Positions 1-13,197 of a stretch of 64,000 bases of DNA are shown here, piece by piece. The translations under genes and the position numbers were made by a program. Each line of letters begins with the position of its first letter. The first letter of the stretch is position 1. A model generated the notes under the pieces. It did no database searches and had not been told where the DNA came from. It saw nothing but the letters and a program-made list of their open reading frames with translations. Source of the stretch: Salvelinus alpinus (Eukaryota; Chordata; Actinopteri; Salmoniformes; Salmonidae); NCBI RefSeq assembly GCF_045679555.1, contig NC_092098.1:18365038-18429037 (forward strand). The letters are read 5' to 3'.

Positions 1-1685
1 GTATTCCTCTTGTCCAGATGGGTTACGGCAGTGTGCAGTGTGACTGCGATTGTGATTGTGTCGTTGTGGACCTATTGGGGCGGTTAGCAAATTGGAGTGG
101 GTCTAGGGTGTCAGGTAGGGTGGAGGTGATATGGTCCTTGACTAGTCTCTCAAAGCACTTCACGATGACGGAACTGAGTGATACGGGGCGATAGTCATTT
201 AGCTCAGTTACCTTCGCTTTCTTGGGAACAGGAACAATGGTGGCCCTCTTGAAGCATGTGGGAACAGCAGACTGGGATAAGGATTGATTGAATATGTTCG
301 TAAACACACCAGCCAGCTGGTCTGCGCATGCTCTGAGGACACGGCCGGGGATGCCGTCTGGGCCGGCAGCCTTGCGAGGGTTAACACGTTTATGTTTTAC
401 TCACGTTGGCTGCAGTGAAGGAGAGCCCGCAGGTTTTGGTAGCGGGCCATGTCAGTGGCACTGTGTTGTCCTCAAAGCGAGCAAGGAAGTTGTTTAGTTT
501 GTCTGGGAGCAAGACATCATGGTCCGCGACGGGGCTGGTTTTCCTTTTGTAGTCCGTGATTGACTGTAGACCCTGCCACATACCTCTCGTGTCTGAACAA
601 TTGAATTGTGACTCTACTTTGTCTCTACACTGATGCTTAGCTTGTTTGATTGCCTTGCGGAGGGAATAGCTACACTGTTTTTTTTCGGTCATGTTTCCGG
701 TCACCTTGCCCTGATTAAAAGCAGTGGTTCTCGCTTTCAGTTTTGCGCAAATGCTGCAATCAATCCACGGTTTCTGGTTGGGGAATGTTTTAATAGACGC
801 TGTGGGTACAACATCACTGATGCACTTGCTAATAAACTCACTCACCGAATCAACGTATTCATCAATGTTATTGTCCGACGCTATGCGGAACATATCCCAG
901 TCCACATGATCGAAGCAATCTTGAAGCGTGGAATCCGATTGGTCGGACCAGCATTGAACAGATCTGAGCACAGGCGCTTCCTGTTTTAGTTTCTGTCTAT
1001 AGGCTGGGAGCAACAAAATGGAGTCGTGGTCAGCTTTCCCGAAAGGGGGGTGGGGGAGGGCTTTATATGCGTCGCGGAAGTTAGAATAATAATGATCCAG
1101 GGTTTTTCCAGCCCGGGTCGCGCATTCGATATGCTGATAAAATTTAGGGAGCCTTGTTTTCAGATTAGCCTTGTTAAAATCCCCAGGTACAATAAATGCA
1201 GCCTCAGGATATGTGGTTTCCAGTTTACATAGAGTCAAATTAAGTTATTTCAGGGCCATCGATGTGTCTGCTTGGGACGGGATATACACTACTGTGATTA
1301 TGATCGAAGAGAATTCTCTTGGTAGATAATGTGGTCGGCATTTGATTGTAAGGAATTCTAGGTCAGGTGAACAAAAGGACTTGAGTTCCTGTATGTTGTT
1401 ATGATCACACCACGTCTCGTTAATCATAAGGCATACACCCCCACCCTTCTTCTTACCAGAGAGGTGTTTGTTTCTGTCTGCGCGATGCGTGAAGAAGCCA
1501 GGTGGCTGTACCGACTCTGATGACGTATCCCGAGTGAGCCATGTATCCGTGACACAAAGAACGTTACAATCTCTGATGTCTCTCTGGAAGGCAACCCTTG
1601 CTCTGATTTCGTCTACCTTGTTGTCAAGAGACTGGACATTGGCGAGTAGTATACTCGGGAGCGGTGCACGATGTGCATATTTTGT
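1..1685 (-). mobile_element. L2/CR1-like LINE, ORF2 fragment (endonuclease to early RT)
   Basis: Read on the minus strand, this is a non-LTR retrotransposon ORF2 in broken frames. The N-terminal part of an APE-type endonuclease lies at about 1245-1685 (a stretch reading LLANVQSLDNKVDEIR, then VLCVTDTWLT). The endonuclease C-terminus and linker lie at 390-1238, with the GDFN motif and a KADHDS motif. The start of the reverse transcriptase lies at 23-307 ([20 protein letters not shown], then a PNRST stretch). The rest of the RT lies beyond the left edge. The 5' end stops abruptly near 1685, which fits the usual 5' truncation of LINEs or later damage. At least two frame breaks make it non-functional. 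It lies in intron 2 of the androgen receptor gene. Assignment to the L2/CR1 group is from motif resemblance only. Confidence 0.88.
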
Positions 1686-3704
1686 TTAAACTATCCCCAA
1701 TTCAATGGAATTGCAACCCTCTGCATGCTCAGTGCATTCTTCCATCACATGTGAAGTGCACTCTTCCATCACATGTACAGTACAGCTGATTCTCAAGATC
1801 TTGCACACTAATGAGATGCTATTGAGCCCACACTGTCTGAGCCAAGGACTACATGCTTTCTGGTAAGTTTTGATTAAAATACTGGGTGGGGTGAATATAT
1901 TTTATCTGACATACATTATTTTTTGTTAACTAGTAAATAGTAGCCTACAGCAAAGTGTGTTTAAATCATTTCTAACTTGTTAACAAATTCTGCTAGTTAG
2001 TTTTTGTTACCATGTGGGTTTTAGCTTGCTTGAGCCTGCTAACTGAAGAGTGTTAATTCACCTGTTTCCATGCATGTTTCCTTTTATAACATTTACCTTA
2101 CAAAGGAGTTGTTTAATCTAACTGCTTAACTATTTATCTGTACATGGAATTGTATTTATTTTTACTAATTTTTTCCTAATCTTTACAGGAAAATGCCACG
2201 GGCACTATCTGATGTGTGGAGACATTTCCCTGCAGCTAATGTAGAAGGAAAAGCTGTGTACATTTGCAAATACTGTGCCAAATCATATGTGAAGAATGCA
2301 ACAAAGATGTAGAATCATCTGGCCAAGTGCACAAAGTTCCCTCCGAGCTCACAACAAGCAACCTCTGACAAAAGTCCCTCTACTTCTATTCGAGGTGAGA
2401 ATTATGAATCAGACACCTTATCGATAGTAACAGCTCATGTTCCTCCTGGAATCAGAAGTTGTTTTACTCAATGGAGGAACGTAGTCAGAGAAATGCTGAT
2501 GAATGTCTTGCTTGAGCTCTGTATGCAACTGGTTCACCTCTGATGCTCACAGGCAATATGTATTGGAAGACATTTCTGAATGTTCTTCACCCAGCATACA
2601 CCCCTCCAACCAGACATGCTTAATCTACTAATTTGCTGGATGCAGAGTTCAACAGAGTTCAAGTGAAGGTCAAGCAAATCATAGAGAAAGCAGACTGTAT
2701 TGCAATCATCTCTGATGGGTGGTCGAATGTTCGTGGGCAAGGAATAATTAACTACATCTCAACCCCTCAACCAGTATTCTACAAGAGCACAGACACAAGG
2801 GACAACAGACACATCGGTCTCTACATTGCAGATAAGCTGAAGGCAGTCATCAATGACCTTGGACCACAGACGGTATTTGCACTGATGACAGACAATGCTG
2901 CGAACATGAAGGCTGCTTGGTCTAAAGTGGAGGAGTCCTACCCTCACATCACACCCATTGGCTGTGCTGCTCATGCAATGAATCTGCTCCTCAATGACAT
3001 CATGGCACTGAAAACAATGGATATACTCTACAAGAGAGCCAAGGAAATGGTTAGGTATGTGAAGGGTCATCAAGTTATAGCAGAACTCTACCTCACCAAG
3101 CAAAGTGAGAAGAATAAGAGCACCACACTGAAGCTGCCCAGCAACACCGGTTGGGGTGGTGTTGTCATCATGTTTGACAGTCTCCTGGAGGGGAAGGAGT
3201 CTCTCCAAGAAATGGCCATATCACAGTCTGCCGATATAGACAGCCCCATCATGAGGATCCTCCTGGATGATGTATTTTGGGAGAGAGTGGTAAGCAGCCT
3301 GAAACTCCTGAAACCTATAGCAGTAGCTATTGCACGGATTGAGGGATACAATGCCATCCTGTCTGGTGTTCAGACTCTGCTTGCAGATGTATGAGAAGAA
3401 ATCCGTACTGCCCTGTCCACTTCACTGTTGCGCCAAGCAGAGGAAACTGCAGTTCTGAAATACTTTAAAAAGCATGAAGACTTCTGCCTGAAGCCCATAC
3501 ACGCCACAGCGTACATGTTGGACCCCAAGTTTGCTGGCAAGAGCATCCTGTCTGGTGCAGAGGTCAACAAGGCCTATGGTGTCATCACTACTGTGTCTCG
3601 TCACCTTGGCCTGGATGAGGGCAAGGTTCTTGGCAGTCTGGTGAAGTACACTTCCAAGCAAGGGCTTTGGGATGGAGATGCAATATGGCAGTCGTGCCAA
3701 CATA

Positions 3705-5309
<1,605 letters not shown>

Positions 5310-5904
5310 TATCTCATCAGCCACCTGGTGGAAGGGACTTTGTGGATCGCTTTTTGAGCCTGACAACGACCCATCCTCAACAAGGTTGGAAAGTGACAGT
5401 GAAGATGAGGCCTCAGAGTCTAATGTTCAAGAAGTGGACATTAAGGAGGTCCAGGGAGAAGACATGGAAGCCTGAGAGAAAGACAACCAAAGCTTCAGTT
5501 TCTAGACTATCAGTTTACGTATGTTGAACGTTTTTGGGAGATGCGATAGATCATTGGAGATCATTCAATATTCCCTTTCTTTTGTTGTTCAGTGAAATCA
5601 TCCCATGTGAAGAATCAACTCATTTAATTAAAGTTCAATTCGTAACTAAATAGATTTTTTGATTTCTATTGGAAGGATTTAATAATTTGCAATTATGTCT
5701 ACTTATGATAAGGTAAAAGGTTTATGTTTCTGTCTCCATGTGATATGGTAAATATATCCAATGCATAAAACATCTACATTTAAATGGTATTCATATAAAT
5801 GTACATATATTTCCATTAATTCCCATATATTCCCACTGAAAGTTTCCACCTCTGAATATTCCCCAAAATGTGCAACCCTAGTAATGATCATGCTATTTAA
5901 TCAG

Positions 5905-6117
5905 CTTCTTGATATGCCACACCTGTCAGGTGGATGGATTATTTTGGCAATGGAGAAATGCTCACTAAAAGGGATGTAAACAAATTTGTGCACAAAATTT
6001 GAGAGAAATAAGCTTTTTGTGCGTATTGAACATTTCTGGGATCTTTTATTTCAGCTCATGGAACATGGGACCAACACTTTACATTTACACTTTGCGTTCA
6101 TATTTTTGTTCAGTGTA
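5905..6117 (+). mobile_element. Truncated terminal arm of a Tc1-like element
   Basis: The segment ends with ATATTTTTGTTCAGTGTA, the terminal repeat of a Tc1-like family whose other end begins TACACTGAA. A related left end occurs at 39298 in this window. Inner sequence includes GATATGCCACACCTGTCAGG and GGGATCTTTTATTTCAGCTC. Only about 210 bp of one arm remains, with no transposase sequence. Confidence 0.75.
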
Positions 6118-6766
6118 GTTTACATGTTGTCAACAATCTAAGCCAACACTGTCTGTTTTGCCCCATAGTTGCGCAAATGTCGGATTTGTTGCTAAACAAC
6201 TAACCTGTTTATGCGCTGGGAGTTTCTGGTGATAGTTTTTTATTGATTTGTGTCAGATCTTGTAGAAACTCTGTTAGGTTCGTGACTGTAATTGCTATTT
6301 GAAGTTGGAAAAGTAGCATACCGATGTCAGGGCAGATATCTGGATATTCGATTAGCTGTGCCCATCCCTGCTCATAATCATGAGCTTTTTCTCAGAAACA
6401 GGATTTCATATGTCATATGACTCACAGGTTGATTCACTGAAAAAATGTAATGACTTTCCATATGAGGATTTCCCAGATGGTTAGACTAGGATGAATGTAA
6501 CTTCTGGCAATTTTGTAAAAAATTTACATAGATTGGTTTTGACATATTCCAAATAAACCATGTCAATACTATGGACCTTGGGTATTTTCCTCTGAAATAC
6601 ATAGAGATTAACAACAATTTTTCTTATGGCATCATTATATCTAATACATTATTTCCAAAAAGCATGAGAGGTGGATCTGGTTTATGGATCCCATTTCCAC
6701 CATTGATGCTCTGCTCTTTCTTCTGTGTGGAGAGGTGCAATGGCATATTACTTTATCAAGTCTTAC
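6118..6766. other. ar intron 2, no further feature seen
   Basis: This is the right-hand part of the intron that follows ar exon 2 in the direction of transcription. I see no coding exon, tRNA or clear mobile element here. The second zinc-finger exon of ar was not found anywhere from 1 to 6766, so it must lie to the left of the window. Confidence 0.5.
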
Positions 6767-6918
6767 CTTCTGCAGCTCTCTTGAAGAACACTTTGCAGCT
6801 GCCACAGGTTAGCGCTCCATAGTGGCAGCCAGATGCTTCATCTGCACAGATCAGACAGGTCCTCTGGGGCGGGAAGAAGAACTCCATGGGGAACATGTGG
6901 TCTCTGCCACCCTCAAAC
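6767..6918 (-). CDS. ar: Androgen receptor exon 2: first zinc finger of the DNA-binding domain
   Basis: On the minus strand a CCTAAAG acceptor precedes 6918 and a GTAAGA donor follows 6767, giving a 152-bp exon, the same length as human AR exon 2. Its first base completes the Arg codon split at the end of exon 1. It encodes [17 protein letters not shown], then [14 protein letters not shown] and [14 protein letters not shown]. The four zinc-binding cysteines and the P-box (GSCKV) of the AR/GR/PR/MR group are present, so it should read the steroid-receptor half-site AGAACA. An Ala follows the second cysteine where mammalian AR has Gly. The exon alone could be any NR3C receptor; its phase-matched partner exon at 17482 identifies AR. 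The second finger, hinge and ligand-binding exons are outside the window. Confidence 0.95.
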
Positions 6919-7304
6919 CTTTAGGAACATATTAAAGGCTTTTAGAAATATCACAAACAAACACACAAACAGTACAGAATTACTCAACAGCATCATTCAA
7001 TGAGCACATGTGTTCCTATTACCCTCTGCCTTTCTCTTTTGCCACTCTGATAAGTTGTTTCCTGACATTTTAACAGAAGTGACCATAACCTAATGCTTGA
7101 GGCCTGCAATTTTTCCTTCAGGGGTGAAACCATTGAGAATGGACTAATGGAATATTCAAATTAATCAAAACTACAATAGTGTAACAGCAGAGCTTGATTG
7201 TCATTATATGACAAATTTACAAGCACAGAACAATTGCTAACATTATGAAAGGCACGTCGCTTAAGCAAGTTGTTATTTTGCTAAAAAATAAACATGGTGA
7301 TATA

Positions 7305-7820
7305 CACTGACTATACAAAACACATACATTCAATGACATAGATTGACTAGGTGAATACAGGTGAAAGCTATGATCCCTTATTTATGTCACTTGTTAAATC
7401 CACTTCAATCAGTGTAGATGAAGGGGAGGAGACAGGTTAAAGAAGGATTTTAAGCCTTGAGACAATTGAGACATGGATTGTATATGTGTGTGCCATTCAG
7501 AGGGTGAATGGGCAAAACAAAATATTGAAGCGTCTTTGAACTGGGTATGGTAGTAGGTGCCAAGCGCACAGGTTTGATTGATTCACACTCAACAGTTTCT
7601 CATGTGTATCAAGAATGGTCCACCACCCAAAGGACATCCAGCAAACTTGACACAACTGTGGGAAGCATTGGAATCAACATGGGCCAGCATCCCTATGGAA
7701 CGCTTTTGACACCTTGTAAAGTCCATGCCCCAACAAATTGAGGCTGTTCTGAGGGCAAAGGGGGGGGGGGGGGTGCAACTCAATATTAGGACGGTGTTCC
7801 TAATGTTTGGTATCTCAGTG
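7305..7820 (-). mobile_element. Short Tc1-type element, copy A
   Basis: Flanked by TA (7303-7304 and 7821-7822), with ends CACTGACTATACAAAACA and its diverged complement ...TTTGGTATCTCAGTG. The 516-bp body contains a remnant that resembles a transposase fragment (around 7589-7741) and a 14-base G run near 7760. It is too short for a transposase and is probably a non-autonomous derivative. It lies in ar intron 1, in the opposite orientation to the copy at 10080. Confidence 0.8.
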
Positions 7821-10006
7821 TATACGCCACTGACACTTAACACCCCACACAAAAGCTGACACCCAATCTGGACCATGGTCCCTGATCAAAATTAAACGTG
7901 ATTGCCTCTGGCTGGCATTCTATACGACTCCTCACATTGAGGCCTTATGTCCAATACTACTGCCATCAAGTGTATACCTTATTTGTGTGGTTCTTTAGAA
8001 TTTGTGAAAAGTTCATTTGATTCACAGTTCCAGATTATTTAAGCATTTTCACTTTTCTCCCTCAGATTCACAGTTTCTGAGTGAGATCCTCATCGGGTGA
8101 ACCAGACTGGGTAAGAATTTATCTGATCTCTAATTAGAGCTGGGCAGAGGGTGTGATGACTTGAGAGTGTGGGAAAGGTGTGAACAGCAGTGCCAGGGCC
8201 AAGGGGGGCAAGAGGGGTGCTCTACTGCAGCTGTCAGCACAGGAAGAGATTGGACAGTGTGTACAGACATAACTATACCTCAATGACGTATAGCGTTAGG
8301 TGTCAAGGCTCTATGTAAAAAACACAAGGACAAAGCTTATAACCAAGCAGCAAAACAGTCCTCTCTACAGTATCAGCAGTAGGCTAAATGCCCACTGGCT
8401 CTTGGTCAGAATCTAGAGCCAGAAAAGCCAGCTGTTAGAGAATAAAGCACAAAGCTCAGTTTCAGTGCCTTAATATGATGAGTATAATTCTGTTCTGATG
8501 ACCTGGTCTGATGTTACTGGAAGATTGAAGTAATTCAGTGTTTCCCATATATTCACTAAGCAGCAGCGCACCACTAAATTGTTCCTAAAGCCAGACAGGA
8601 AGTATGTAGAAAAGATAATTAAACTATATATTTTAAAATAATATAATCTTTGAGAACTAGAAATCACCCAAATAAAAGCAAGACACTGAGGGAGAATTGA
8701 ACATTCTAAAAATAATGTATTTAAGAGTATTTTTGTCATGGCTGGATTACTGACGGGGAACACAGGGCACATGCCCAGGGGCCCTGATTGGGGTCCCGAA
8801 TGGTTTTGTTATACTATTTGAGCATACCAACACAGAATTAGCCACAGCAAAATGCATAGGATTGCATGACAAGGGGAAATACTGGTTAATTAATCCATAG
8901 ATATTGAGAGTGACTGATCTGGTTAATCATAAATCAGTAATAAATGTAGGTACTTCAAATGTGTGATGAAATTATTAATGTAATCAATGCAAGGATATAA
9001 ATGTTACTCTATGCTGCTCTTATCCACTTTAGCTATAAACCTTTAAGGAATTTATTGGAATTATTGGAAATCCAAAATGAGGATATGTGATGATGATAAT
9101 ACTTCTGAACATTAATATGTTGATGGCATATCCTGTGGATGTCAACATGGCGTAAGAATATGAATGTAAACTGGGGCATGGCATGGCAAAGCAGGGGGGA
9201 AACGGAAAAGGTTAGAAAAGTGGAATTCCTTTCACCCAGACTGGTTCTGACAATTTTGACAACACAGAAAAATCTCCACATATAAATTGTATTGTTAAAA
9301 TCATTGAGGATAACAAACAAGAAACCAAACAAAAAGTCCAACTTTTATATTGTATTGTATTCCTTCAGAAATGACCGTTCACTCTGTCACAGACCTGCCA
9401 TGTACCCACAGCATTTTGCAGATGTTCTTTGTACCCACCCCATCTAACCCAGACATCTAACATTTCCCCCGATGAAATGTAGCCTAGGTGAATGACTACT
9501 CAATATGAGCAAAATAAGATATTCTGTATTTTATGTAAGCTTATTGGCTGGAGTAGAGGAGGGCTGATATGAAGAATGTAGCCCATAAGCCAATTGGAGC
9601 TACTGTAATAGCCATATGGTTTGTAAGTTCCAGATCTGATATAAATCTTGCATCATAACACTTAGACATTTCAGACTGTGGAATCCAGATAATACACTGG
9701 GAGTGGTGTGTGACTTTGACATGTGAATTGTCATTAGCACAGCACTTGCACGCTTAAGGTGCAATTTGGAGAGTAATTTAGAATCTCAGGTAAATTCACC
9801 ATGAGTGGATCAGATGGTTAGGTCATCAACATCAGCAGTGGCCTACTGACCATTAGTGCATCCAGCCCTTTGTTCTCAAAAAGAGCACAAGTGCGCACAT
9901 GCCGCCACTCGCTTGTATTGGAGTGTATAAAAACAATGCCATAATGATTTTGAATAGTTTTGTTCTTAGTTTTGAATAGTGAATGTAGGAATTATTGAGT
10001 GAATAA
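7821..10006. other. ar intron 1 sequence without clear features
   Basis: I see no coding exon or RNA gene. The short open frames here (for example 8470-8772 and 9033-9341) have no recognisable protein features. A patch near 8745-8810 resembles a dispersed repeat fragment, but I cannot name it. Confidence 0.4.
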
Positions 10007-10077
10007 AACATTAAGAACACCTTCCTAATATTGAGTTGTGTTAAGTCTAATTTTGCCCCTTCTAAGTCAGTGGCATA
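10007..10077. mobile_element. Terminal scrap of the short Tc1-type element
   Basis: ACATTAAGAACACCTTCC followed by TAATATTGAGTTG matches the terminal part of the adjacent 10080 copy. Only about 70 bp remain, abutting that copy's left end. Confidence 0.6.
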
Positions 10078-10079
10078 TA

Positions 10080-10563
10080 CACTGAGTATACCAAACATTA
10101 GGAACACCTTCCTAATATTGAGTTGCACCCCCCATTTTGCCCTCAGAACAGCCTCAATTCGTCAGGGCATGGACTCTACAAGGTGTCAAAAGCGTTGTTG
10201 ACTCCAATGATTCCCACAGTTGTGTCAAGTTAGCTGGATGTCCTTTGGGTGGTGGACCATTCTTGATACACATGGCAAACTGTTGAGCATGAAAAACCCA
10301 GTAGCGTTGCAGTTCTTGACACAAACCGGTGTGCCTGACACCTACTACCATACCCCGTTCAAAGGCGCTTAAATCTCTTGTCTTGACTGGCACACTTACT
10401 CAATCCATGTCTCAATTGTCTCAAGGCTTTAAAATCATTTTTTAACCTGTCTCCTCCCCTTCATCTATATTGATTGAAGTGGATTTAACAAGTGACATAA
10501 ATAAGGGATCATAGCTTCACCTGGACTCACCTGGTCAGTCTATGTCATGGAAAGAACAGGTGT
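10080..10563 (+). mobile_element. Short Tc1-type element, copy B (one end missing)
   Basis: It starts CACTGAGTATACCAAACATT after a TA at 10078-10079 and aligns by eye, in inverse orientation, to the 7305-7820 element. Shared blocks include the tract near 10230 (GTTGTGTCAAGTTAGCTGG) and the tract near 10450 (CTGTCTCCTCCCCTTCA). The far terminal repeat is lost near 10563. A third copy enters the window at 63905. Confidence 0.78.
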
Positions 10564-11089
10564 TGTAGTTATTTTTCAATGTAACTACAAACTCAAACCC
10601 TCACCCTGAAATGTTAAGTAAATATGGTCAATGTAATGTGGTGGTAACTATTTGTATTGTTATTTTAAACCTGAAATTTACAGTGTAAAGAACTATACCG
10701 CCTGTGTGATATTGGGTGGAAACGCGGTTGGCTGCGATAATGTGAAAAATGTAGAACAACTGCATCTTCATTAATAGTGAAAAATATGCAAATAGGCATG
10801 GTGATGACAGACACAGGTAAGTAGCAGCCCAAAAATACAAGTGTTAGGTGCCAGTGACTGCTGAGTAAGGCAAAAATCAATTTTCACACCAAACAGAGCA
10901 TAATTGCTGCAACAGAAATGGACAACTTAATTGACCCTTTGCCTAACAAGCCCTTTTGAGGTCTATCTTGTTTTTCAACACTTCCATGTTCATATTTACT
11001 CACTGTACTGACCTTTTTGAAACTACAGTATATATTCTTAATTGAGAATATACATGATATATATTATTGCTGGCCAATTGTAACATTTA

Positions 11090-13153
11090 CAGTGCCTATA
11101 GAAAGTCTATATCTTTAACTTTTTTCATATTTTGTTGTGTTACAAAGTGGGATTGAAATATATTTAATTGTAATTTTTGTGTCATTGATCCACACAAAAT
11201 ACTCCATAATGTCAAAGTGAAAAAAAATGTATACTAATTAAATAACTACCATAGAGTCGCTGCATAACTATTCATCCCCTTTGTTGAGGCAAGCCTAAAA
11301 GAGTTCAGAAGTCAAATGTGGCTTAACAAATTATATTTTGTTATATATCAAGTTATATTGAATGACTGCCCCTTCCTCTGTTCCACATACTGTACATAAA
11401 ATATCTGTAAGGTCCCTCAGTCAAGTATTGAATTTCAAGCACAGATTCAACTAAAGACCAGGGAGCTTTTTAAAGCCTCATAAAGAAGGACGGACAGTGA
11501 TTGGTAGATGGGTAAAAATAACAAATCAGACATTGAATATCTCTTTAAGCATGGTCAAGTAAAGAATTATGCTGTGGAGGATGTATATGGATGGACGATG
11601 TATCAAACCACCCAGACACATCCGAGATGCAGTCTTCCTTCAGAACTGAGCTAAAGGACAGGAAGGAAACTGCTTAGGGATGTCACCATGAGGCCATTGG
11701 TGATTTTAAAACGGCGACAGAGTTCAATGGCTGTGATGGGTGGATCAACAACATTGTCGTGACTCCACAATAATGGCCAAAATGACAGAGTGAAAAGAAG
11801 AACACAAATATACAGAATAAAAAAATTCCAAGACATGCATATGTATGCAACAAGGCACTAAACTAATATTGCAACAAACAAAAAACACGGCAAAGAAATA
11901 CACTTTTTGGCTTAAATGCAAAGCCTTATGTTTGGGGCAAATCCAACACAACACATCACTGAGTAACTGCCTCCTTATTTTCAGCATGGTGGTGGCTCCA
12001 TCATGGTAATGGTATGCTTGACATCTGCAAAGACTGGGGAGTTTTTCAGGATGAAAAGAAACGGGCTGGAGCTAAGTACAGGCAAAATCCTAGAGGAATC
12101 CTAACCTGATTCAGTCTGCTTTACACCAGACACTGGGAGAGGACTTCCTCTTTCAGCAGGATGAAATAGGAATTTCTGCAGGAGCTGATTGTGGACTATA
12201 GGGAAAGGAGGGCCGAACAGGCCCCAATTAACATCTACGGGGCTGAAGTGGAGCGGGTCGAGAGTTTTAAGTTCCTTGGTGTCCACATCACCAACAAACT
12301 ATCATGGTCCAAACACACCAAGACAGTTGTGAAGAGGGCACGACAACACCTTTTCCCCCTCAGGAGACTGAAAAGACTTGGCATGAGTCCCCAGATCCTC
12401 AAAAAGTTCTACAGCTGCACCGTCGAGAGCATCCTGACCGGTTGCATCACTGCCTGGTATGGCAACTGCTCGGCATCTGACCGTAAGGCGCTATAGAGGG
12501 TAATGCGTACGGCCCAGTACATCACTAGGGCCAAGCTTCCTGACATCCAGGACCTATATACTAGGCGGTGTCAGAGGAAGGCCCAAAAATTGTCAAAGAT
12601 TCCAGTCACCAAAGTCATAGACTGACCCCCAAGCCATAAGACTGCTGAACAATTAATCAAAATGGCCAACCGGATGGCCAACTGGATGGTTGATTTGATG
12701 TGATTTGATAATAACCTACAACACAAAGCCAAATCGACACTGGAGTTGCTTACCAAGAAGAGAGTGAATGTTCTTGAGTGGCCAAGTTACAGTTTAGACT
12801 AAAATCTGCTTGAAAATATATTGCAAGACTTGTAAATTGCAGTCTAGTCATTATCCCCAAAACCCTGACAGAGCTTGAAAAATTGGGAAAAGAATAATGG
12901 GCAAATATTGCACAATACGGGTATGCAAAGCTCTATGAGACTTACTGATGAAGACTCAAAGCTGTAATCAAGGTATATTAGTGTTTAGTTTTTAATTAAT
13001 CTTAAACACATTTTTGTACGTTTCTTCCACTTTGACATTAGTTTATTTTGTGTAGAACGTTGACAAAAAAATGACAATTAAATCAATTTTAATCCTACTT
13101 TGTAACAAAATGTGAAGAAATCCAAGAGGGGTGTAGACTTTCTATAGGCACTG
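11090..13153 (+). mobile_element. Degenerate Tc1-like element carrying a LINE insertion
   Basis: The ends are CAGTGCCTATAGAAAGTCTA and its complement TAGACTTTCTATAGGCACTG, with TA on both sides (11088-11089 and 13154-13155). Recognisable transposase-derived DNA includes a GGTGGTGGCTCCATCATGG block near 11988 and a TTGAGTGGCCAAGTTACAG block near 12773, the latter corresponding to the region before the catalytic Glu. Stops and indels are frequent throughout. Removing the LINE segment at about 12171-12708 gives a normal Tc1 length of roughly 1.5 kb. The family resembles the elements at 21294 and 47437. Confidence 0.85.
12171..12708 (+). mobile_element. L2/CR1-like LINE 3' fragment nested in the Tc1
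   Basis: The frame at 12191-12496 encodes the end of a LINE reverse transcriptase and its C-terminal tail (VESFKFLGVHITNKLSW, VKRARQHLFPLRRLKR, LTGCITAWYGNCSASDRK). A TAG ends it at 12494, although related sequence continues past that point (RVMRTAQYITRAK). The 3' end is a short TGATTTGA-type repeat at about 12690-12708, as expected of LINEs that end in a microsatellite. The insert splits the Tc1 sequence CAGCAGGA / AATAACCTACAACAC. Confidence 0.87.
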
Positions 13154-13197
13154 TACCCTTTACCCTCTGTAACATCTATGTAACATGGTTGGTGAAA

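Noticed and set aside
2633..3394. Domesticated hAT-derived host gene (ZBED-like)
   Set aside because: A stop in the BED finger, a stop after the core, a C-terminal deletion and a Tc1 insertion leave no plausible intact protein. It is a dead transposon.
6571..6822. 83-codon plus-strand open frame at 6571
   Set aside because: It overlaps ar exon 2 in antisense. The minus-strand zinc-finger reading with matching splice sites and phase explains the sequence.
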